DNA from: Heligmosomoides polygyrus polygyrus
Lineage: Eukaryota; Nematoda; Chromadorea; Rhabditida; Heligmosomidae
Reading direction: 5' to 3'
NCBI GenBank assembly: GCA_947396885.1
Contig: OX377206.1
Coordinates: 8,129,050 to 8,193,049, forward strand
DNA: 64,000 bases
Shown piece after piece: positions 50,901 to 59,900 of the stretch; position 1 is the stretch's first letter; the number at the start of each line of letters is the position of its first letter. The notes under the pieces were generated by a model. That model was given only the letters and a program-made list of their open reading frames with translations. It ran no database searches and had not been told where the DNA came from. The position numbers were made by a program, and so were the translations under genes.

Positions 50901-53900
50901 CTTGCTACCGAACTGTGATGTACGCCAAGGGGCTCTATTAACGTACGTGTATTCGTCTCCGGATTTGCTTCAACGGCTCTCCTCAAAACTTCATCGACAC
51001 TCGACCCGCGCCCGCCACCCGCTTTTTCTTCGAGATCAAAGTCACCAGAAGCGAATTTTTCGAAGCAAAGCCTCACCGTTCGTTCCCAAGGACTGCCCGT
51101 CCCAAAAGCGCTTCTAAAGTTACGAGATGCCTCCGCCACAGAATGTCCCAATTTAGATTCGTAAAGCATTACGACTAGATAGTCGCGTCAGTTCGCAGCT
51201 TTACGGAGCCCAGGAAAAGGTCGGCTAGAAAAATGAGAGCGACATCGCATGTTTTTTGAAAGAGCAGGAAGAAACCTACCGAACCGTATTTGTGGCTTTC
51301 CCTGAGACGGATTAATGTAGCTTGAAACGGAGACTAGTTTTACCCAATAGTTGGTTGATGCACGTTGGTTAAGGGGTCGTTTAGTGTGCGCGCGACGCGC
51401 GACGTGATGCCATGTGTAGTGGCCGAATTGATCAATCGCGTTGCTCGATCAATTTGGCCACTACAAATGTATCTCGTCGCGCGTCGCGCGCACACTAAAC
51501 GACCCCTTAGGCTGCGACTCAATTTCTTCACGCAGGGTTGCTTGCGGAATTTCCTTCCATGCTTTTTTCCAGTGAGTACTTCAGTCCTTGAATCGTAGTG
51601 TGCCTTTTAGCGCGTGATTTTTGCTCCAGAATAGACCAAACGCAGTAGTCCATAACGTTCAAATCTGGCGAGTTCTCCGGCCATTCAGAAGCAGGGATGA
51701 AGTTGGGCAGATTCCTCGCGCACCCATCTTGAGTCTTCTTGGATTTATGAACGAGTGCGTCGTCGTCCTGTTGAAACGTCTATGTTGCACTTCCAAAGTG
51801 TTCTTGAGCCCAAGGAAGCAAATCTTTCGTCAAAATGTCGTTCAGGTAGACATCGGTGTTGATATCGGCTCCTTTCTCAACAAAAACGATTGCTATCCGT
51901 CCTGTGGCGCAAACTCCGGCCCAAACCATCAGGGAAGCTGCATGAGAGTTTCTGTGAACGGTTCTTCTCTTCCTGTTTGCATCCTCACCACTTTCGGCTA
52001 ATAACCGCAAGTTTTGGTGGACAAAAGACTGCTCAATTGAGAAATGCTTCTCATCGGTGAAGAGCGTCGTGCAGTGGTCGTGCCACTCGATGAGTTTTCG
52101 ACATTTTTTCTTCTTCCTTCCTTCTGTGCAAACGGAACTCGTAGAGGTATAGTGCAAGCTCATTCTTAACAACTCGCTTCATTGTGGTAGCCGACACGTT
52201 GAGTTCGGATGCCATCTTTATCATGCTGCGTCCCGAATTCCACTTGATTCGTTCTTTCAAGTTTTTTGAAGACTGCTCGTAGCTATATTGGACGGTCGCG
52301 TCGGGGGACGATCAACGGGAAAGTTACATTCCACACAGGGACGTCAGATTCGTCATCAGCGCCCCAAATAACTCCTAGAGGATTTTGGACGAGAAAATTT
52401 CGTCAATCTGGAAAATATCGATTTTCGATGACGTAGTCGTCCGCACAGGCTCGGCCGAGAGCGCCCATGTCCTCGATGGGGAATTGTAAAAAAGTCGATT
52501 TTTTTTTGAATTGGTTGGTAGTGACACCATTCGATAGAACTTTTTGTGTTCAACAAAGCGATGTTATTGAGAGTGTCGGAAAGCCAAATATGGGCGAGTA
52601 AGAGGGCAGGAAATTTCAACCGCTAACTCCGCCGCCCTAAAACGGCAGATGGGACCAAGGCAGTTTACCCAGCTGAAAAGTTCTGAGCCCGCCACAGTAA
52701 AGTACCTTAAGGGCTCTGTTTGCGTAAGCATTATAAAGTCGTTAGCTCGCCGCGTATTCTCGCAGTGGTCCACGGAAACCTAAAAAATGCTTCACACAAG
52801 CCTCACCTGCATTTTCGCACCCCTATAACATTGCCCCCTCCTAAGCTAAACCATTCTACTTTGGCGTACTAACAGAACGTTTGACTGCATGCAAGACCCC
52901 GGGTTTCAGACGAAACGATTCCAACTTGTCAGAGCTATTGCGCTCCGAACACACCCGCGCGTGCAATTTGCGAGCGGTCGCCCCTATCGATTGAAAGGTT
53001 CGAACCTGTATGCATTGTTCACGGCGCACTCCAAAGGCTCGCTGGACAGCATTAGAGCGGTTCCTTAGTAGGGCGGCTAGCGATTGAACTCTCCAAACGC
53101 TAATTCTACCAGTTGTCGAAGCCACTCGATTGATAGGTTCATCGCTCTACGTATTGCACACGGCGCACACTTAAGTCTCGCCGGGACAGATTGAAGCAAT
53201 TCCCAAGTAGAGCGGCCGGAAATTTCTTATAAAATTCTCAAACGGTGCAATATAGTCTCGAAGGCTTTACATTTTCCATGAAGCGAAAATAGAAATCCAG
53301 TGGACATGCTTCCGCCGATTCGATTGATAGGTTCAACCCTATATGCATTGTGCACGGCGCATCGTAGAATTCCAGGCACTGACCACGCACGCCGTGCTTG
53401 AGGTACTCCGAAAATACTGAACGTCACATGCACGTCCTGGGAAATAAGGTGCTCTAATCGCAAGAGCCTACTCCAGTCACTTTTTGGCCCACCCACGGCA
53501 AAAATGCGATGTTCTGGTAAAGTTTTATATAAGGTTGTGTAGACCTCGAGGAGGCGAATCGAACGGTATCAACTGTTAATCAAACAACATATTAAAGGAG
53601 TTATGAGCATGCGGCGGTCTACGACGGATTTTTCCGTCGCAAACCGTCTTTTTGACCGCGCGACGCGGGCGGTATCGTATTTATCACCAGAAGGACGAAG
53701 GAATTGGTCTCTACCTTAGGACTAGGGTCATTTAATAGTAATGAAGTTTGAGAAACGGGCGTGGTGATGACGATGACGTGACGTTGCATGACATTTGTTC
53801 AAGTGGCTATTATGGCCTACAAGGGTGCCAGCCAGCAACAATTAATTGAAGACCGACTGAACATACACCCTCTGATCGTCACGCCCATTTGATGCGTCTC

Positions 53901-56900
53901 GATTGGTTTAGTGCGTCCTCCTCCACCCATGAGAGCCAATTTAACGACCAGTACGGTAAAGGCTGCCAATGTGCCCGCTGTGTTCTGCTATAAATGAAGT
54001 CCAGCTGACAATTTATGAATTCTGGTCCAATATACTAATATTTTACCCCAATGATCAGCAGCTATTCAGGGCACGATGTTCCACTGCGTCGGACCAGACA
54101 TCGCCAATGTCACCAATCGAGCTGATTGTCTACAGGATTCGCGTAACAAATGGGTCAACCATCGGTACAACTTCGACAACTTGGGACAAGTCAGTACGGT
54201 GTGCATTTTTTCTTCGTACGGCGAAATTCTAAGTCGCATTTTCAGGCGCTGATGTCACTCTTCGTGCTATCCAGCAAAGACGGATGGGTGTCCATTATGT
54301 ACCAAGGGATCGATGCCGTTGGAGTGGACATTCAGGTGTGTATGTTTCTTAGATTGTGCGAATGCAGCCGCCAATTTTTGTAATGATCGGCTTTTATTTT
54401 AAAATGTAAGGAGGTGGATATACAGGGTGCGTAAAAAGTATTGACGCACCTACTTTTTGTTTCAGCTCCAGCTTTCTCTTCCTACCCCTCTAGGTTTTTG
54501 TGTGTTACTTTTGTTGTCTGTATTGTTCTAAAAAAACACTCACGAAAAAACTGAAGAAATATGATCGTCGTCGTTACGGTGGCCTTTTTTGTCTGTTACC
54601 CAAAGAGCAGAATACTTCCTTAACAAGAGAATTAGGCGCTGTTCGAAACGGTTGGTGAGGAAAGAGGTCAGCAACCCAAACTCTGAGAGCTTCCTATGGC
54701 GTTGTCCATGCACCACCATATCTAAAAGTTGAAGCGTTGAATTAGACGTCATCGAATACAGACACCTGGCACATGAACGACTAACTCGTGGGTATAAGGG
54801 ATGGAGATGCCCACGATTAAGCCTGCGCCTCTATGTCTTACCTTACCTATAATCCTTGTGTTCCGCATACCCTCGGGTTTAATTGTTGATGAATTCGGTC
54901 GTTGGAGACTACGGCTAGCGAACAAATCGACCGGCCGTTGTCCAGGTGAGTAGCACCTCGTACTTTGTGGGTCAGCAGTTCCACCAGCTTCGACAAGATG
55001 GGACGCGTTCGTCACGAGTTCTTATTTCTCCTTACCACAGACCGGCTGCAGCTCCCGCTGTGGGTTTATATAGGCTGGAGGCGGAGCCTACGCGCAGCGG
55101 GCAGAGGTGTGCAGGAGAACTGGTACTTGGTACGATCAATTATTTTTTTAAAACAGGAACAATTGTTTTGCATAATTGAAATTTTTCTCACTAGTACTCT
55201 ACACCTAAAACCGGGATAATTTAGAAAATGCAGAGGAAACATTGCCGTTTGCTTGAAAAAATTGCCACTTTTCTGGAATCAGGTAGACTAGCAGAGCCCG
55301 CTCGCCGCTATGGTTAAGGATAGGGCAGGGACGCCGCCGGCGGCGAGCTGTGTGTCCTTGCCCTATGGTTAAGGATAGGGCCGCGGTGTTGCCGTAGAGC
55401 TGTGCGGATGCCTTCAGGGGTCGTTTAGGCTTTGTTTAGTATGCACGCGACGCGCGACGCGATGTTATGGTGAGCATCGATTGCGCGACGCGATGAATCG
55501 ATGCGGGAGCTTATCACTGCATCGCGTCGCGCATCGCGTGCACACTAAACGATCCCTTAGGCCTTGTTTAGTGTGCGCGCGACACGCGACGCGATGCCAT
55601 GTGGAGTGGCCGAATTGACCAATCGCGTCGCTCGATCAATTTGGCCACTACGCATGCATCGCGTCGCGCGTCGCGTGCACACTAAACAAGGCCTTATGGT
55701 TATTCTGCAGTCGAATCGGTTTGAAACCACTTGCAATGCTTTGGAAAAAAAGACACCACTTGCCGCTTTCCCACCGCGTTTGCCGTTGGGTATTCCATCT
55801 ACTATTGTTTAAAAGCATAAATTCTTCCCCTTTTTCAAGTAGGAAGCTGTGATGACGTGAAGAACAATAATTGTTCGTTGTCAGTTTTCTTACAAAACTA
55901 ACGGTAGTGCTCTTCATATTGTGTATGGTGTACCTAATTGCAGCCGATAGAGAACTACAACGAATGGCGGATGATATACTTCATATCGTTTCTGTTGCTC
56001 GTTGGTTTCTTCGTGCTCAACATGTTCGTCGGAGTTGTGGTCGAGAACTTCCACAAGTGTAAGGAGGCGCTTGAAAAGGTGACTCACCCTACGCTCAAGG
56101 CAACATACATGGATTTGAAGGATCAGACAATTATTTTAATTATTTTACAGGAGATGCGTGAGAAAGCTCGAGAGAAGCGACTTCAGAGGAAGCTCAAGCG
56201 GCAGAAGTATGAAGAGAGTGTGGCTGGAAAGAAAAAGAAAGGTATGTAGATCACGTTTGGCGTTAAACAAATCCATCCTTTGCAATTATTTTTCTCGGAT
56301 CGTACACTGATATAAAGAAGCGTAATCCTGACCTGGTTCTCATCCATTTAATAAAAGTGTGAATTATCTATACTTTTACACTCACTGTAATAAATAACGT
56401 CATCTTATGTGACCCCTGTGCGCCTACGGAACGGTTGCGCCTGAAATGTCTTCTAACGATGTTTCATTTTCATGTCAAATTGGCCACTTTAAAAATCAAT
56501 TTGGAAACTTTTCTAAACAAGCTTCAAGCTGAACATCTTCCAAATTAAACGAGCTCCTTCTAGAGACTTTCCAAGAAAGTAGGAATACTTGATTTTCAAA
56601 TAAAATTTTATATGACTTTTCTTGAAGTTTTACTTCATCTGCCTTGGTGCATTCATTATTTGAAATTCTAAAAATCATCTTTTTGAGGAAAAATATTAGT
56701 TTAAATCCTGTTTTAGAAAGCAGGAAGACGGCGATTTTTAGTGGCAAGAGAAAAGATTGCGCCATGCCTTCGTCACACCGCTATTTTTATTCGATTGATA
56801 GCAAAATTTCTGTTTGAATAAAGTTGTACACCTGTACACGATGCAACAAATGCAATTGTAAGGAACACACATATCCTCACCTTGTTCGTTCAAATGTTCA

Positions 56901-59900
56901 TGAATGTTCATGTAAGCAGCACTGCCACTATCAGTCGGTGAAAAATCACGACGAGCTTTTCGAGTTTATGTCACGATGTTCCCTTTATTTATTTATTTTT
57001 TTGATACACTGTATGTTCACCGCCTTGTTGCGCTTCAAAACAAAATATAATTTATTATTTTCCGCAAAAATGCCAACTTTGATAAAATCATCGCAGTCAC
57101 TACGGGGGCTGCATTACAAAAATTCCCAAGAAAATTACTCCTGGCCTTCCTTGAACAAAAAGTTATTCTAACCATCTTGGACAGTCTGTAGCTCAACCTG
57201 CAAAAAGCTCTTTTTGATTTAGAAGATGTTCACAATGATTTCAGAAGCATTAATTTCGTTTCGGCGAGCATCCCAATTTATAGAAAAATTGTAAATAAAA
57301 GTTCGAGTGTGATGTGAAAATGATATAAATATCATTCAGGTTCATTGGCCGAAAATTACGTTATCTGCTACGGGAGTCTAAGCAAAATTTGGCGTTAGGG
57401 ACCGTTTATGTAATACTTCTGACGCCGAGCTGCGCGACGGCATGTGTAGTGGCCAAATTGATCGATCGCGTCGCTTAATCAATGTGACCACAATACGTGG
57501 CGTCGCGTCACTCGGCGTTGGAGTATAAGGGCCTGTTCATACTTCGCGACAAGAGCGACTCGTCGTCCTTGAAAAACATGCATATCGATTAAAACCGAGC
57601 TCGCGCCGCCGAAAAGTGTTCACACTCGAGCGCCGGCGCTGTCGCTCCAGTCGCTGCTGTACGCTGTTCATACTTCCGCGCGCTGCGCACGCCGCACCCC
57701 TTCTCGTCGCTCCAGTCGCCCGTGCAAAACATCCAAATCGATCGCGCGCTGCCGATAAGCGGTCATACTCGAGCGTCGGCGCTGTCGCTGCTGCAGCCTG
57801 TTCATACTTCCGCTCTCCTTAAAAGGCTACCACAGGTGACAGGGATCGAACAGCTGATATCTAAACCCTCTATCGATTAGTTGGCACCTCTCTAGATTTG
57901 CTGCTGTCCTTTATAAGCTAGTGGGGTTTCCTCTTAAAATACAACCACATGGAATCATGTATGAAAGAAAGGTTAGAGCATCTGAAGTATGGATAGGACA
58001 GGAAGGCGATGAGGTATTCCAAAGCGGCTTTTTGAAAACGCTTTCCTTTGACAGTGCTGCCCGAACACGATGAACACGAATTCAACCAAGTTAACATTTT
58101 GACTGCATTCGCGTTCTGTTCAATGTAGTGAGATGTCACTGCGATTTTTTCTATTCAAATATGGTTTAATTTCAGTGAAGAAAAACCAACCGTACTGGCA
58201 CAACTATGGTACGACGAGAATGTTTCTGAACGGTGTCGTCACCTCCAAATACTTCGATCTTGCAATCGCCGCCGTCATCGGTAAGTGTATTCAAAGTTTT
58301 TCAAAGTTTAGTAGAAAAGCTGTTCTTTTCTTTACTGTAGGAACACTAGCTTGAAGGTAACGGTTGCCTAGTGAGATTGTCAGTTTCTTATGAATTCATC
58401 GCCTTTCTCACATTCTGCAATATATATTAAACTAAAGGAGGATGTTTGAGTGCTGCTATTGGGGTGACTTCCGACCAAAGGAAGCGCTATGTATTAGGGT
58501 CACTACCATTGGAGAATCTTAACATTGGCGATAGCGACTTAGACGCATGGTAGCACAGTCGGGGAGGCGCCAGTTGCAGCGTGCACCCCTAGTCAAGCTT
58601 GTTGGTTCGAATCCTGCTCAGGGCTTTTCACGTTTTCGGAGTCAGTGAAATAGAAGACCAAATCCCCGACTTGTCCCCCAGCTGGCCACTGCAAGTCATT
58701 ACATTGGCCAAATGCTTTTTTAAATTGCCTACTCATTATCCCGTCGAACTTAAATACGAGGCATACTCCAAATAAGGATTTTTTAAGCTTTCGTTATATT
58801 GAGGTAGGAGTGGAATCAGCATTCGTCACCACCATAACTCAAAGGGTTCCAGGCGTTTGAAGCCAATGTATACGAGGGGTTAGCGGATAACGAAATTTTG
58901 AAAACCGGATAACGGATAACGGATAATTTTGCCCGAAATGGCCGGATAACCGAAAAACGGATAACGAACAAGCAACAAAAATTAAAGCTTGTTTTAAATT
59001 GCACTAATTTCAACAACAGATTAGGACTTAAAGCCCTTTTAGTTTATAAGCCATTTCTAGACATTTTAGTAGTGTTTTTTTAAACGTTTTGCAGTCGCCA
59101 CATTAATGATGCTCTATGGTGTTTTCTGCCCATCCGTTGGAAAAAAAAAACGCACGGCAACGTTCCCGGCTTTCACCTGTTTTCAAGGGGTCGGTTGGAT
59201 TGTCTTATTTATCAGCCTTATTCTGCACTTAACTCTTTTTTCAATTAGAGCAGTTGAGAAATAGAATAGTCCTTGGCAGAGCAATTCCTCCGATGTCTCT
59301 GGAAATAAGAAGAAGGCAGGAGAAATCCAGCCAAATAAACTTCACATAACGATCTTGTCCTACACATGCTATGAACCGTTATTGTTGTTGCTGCTCGATA
59401 GCATCCCAAGATCCAAGATTCTTCGATGTGGAATTATCTGGGATGGTACTTTTGTGTAGTGACTGCAAGCGATTGTGTATGGCAAACACACACTCAGAGT
59501 TGTGACATCCAGACCTTCTGGATCTGAGGAAGAATATCCGACTCAGCCCCAAAACGGAGGTGTTCCCTATGTTGCAGATAAGTTTCACAAAAAAAAACTC
59601 ACAAATTGAAACAAATCTACATGTCTTCAGCATCCACTATGACAAGTTTGTTTAGTAGTTTATTGCTTCCCTAAAATTTTTAATGAAGGAGTTAGTTACT
59701 CTATGTAATTGGATTAATCCTATTTCTTTTGCTAGTATTCACTGCTGTACTGCAGTATTTTTTGATAGTTCACGACAGCATATGGCTAAAAAGGTACCAT
59801 TACCGCCTACAATCAAATCGAACATACGGCAATCGTGTAACCACAATTGATACGATGGAAAGATCGGCGGTAAAAAATTCTTCCTCTCCACTTTTGACAA

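Larger units (their letters stand above)
49935..54069. other. Intron with two dead transposons and repeats
   Basis: Holds mariner and Tc1-like remnants, a palindromic MITE and, at 52980-53370, a loosely repeated segment around CGATTGATAGGTTCAACCC and GCATTGTGCACGGCGCA. A half-copy of the GTGGCCTACA MITE lies near 50020. Confidence 0.55.
54336..55943. other. Intron with foldback repeat and palindromes
   Basis: Contains the foldback copy at 55050-55275 and the two palindromes at 55417-55696. Near 54424, GGGTGCGTAAAAAGTATTGA looks like a transposon end, but I found no partner. Confidence 0.5.
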
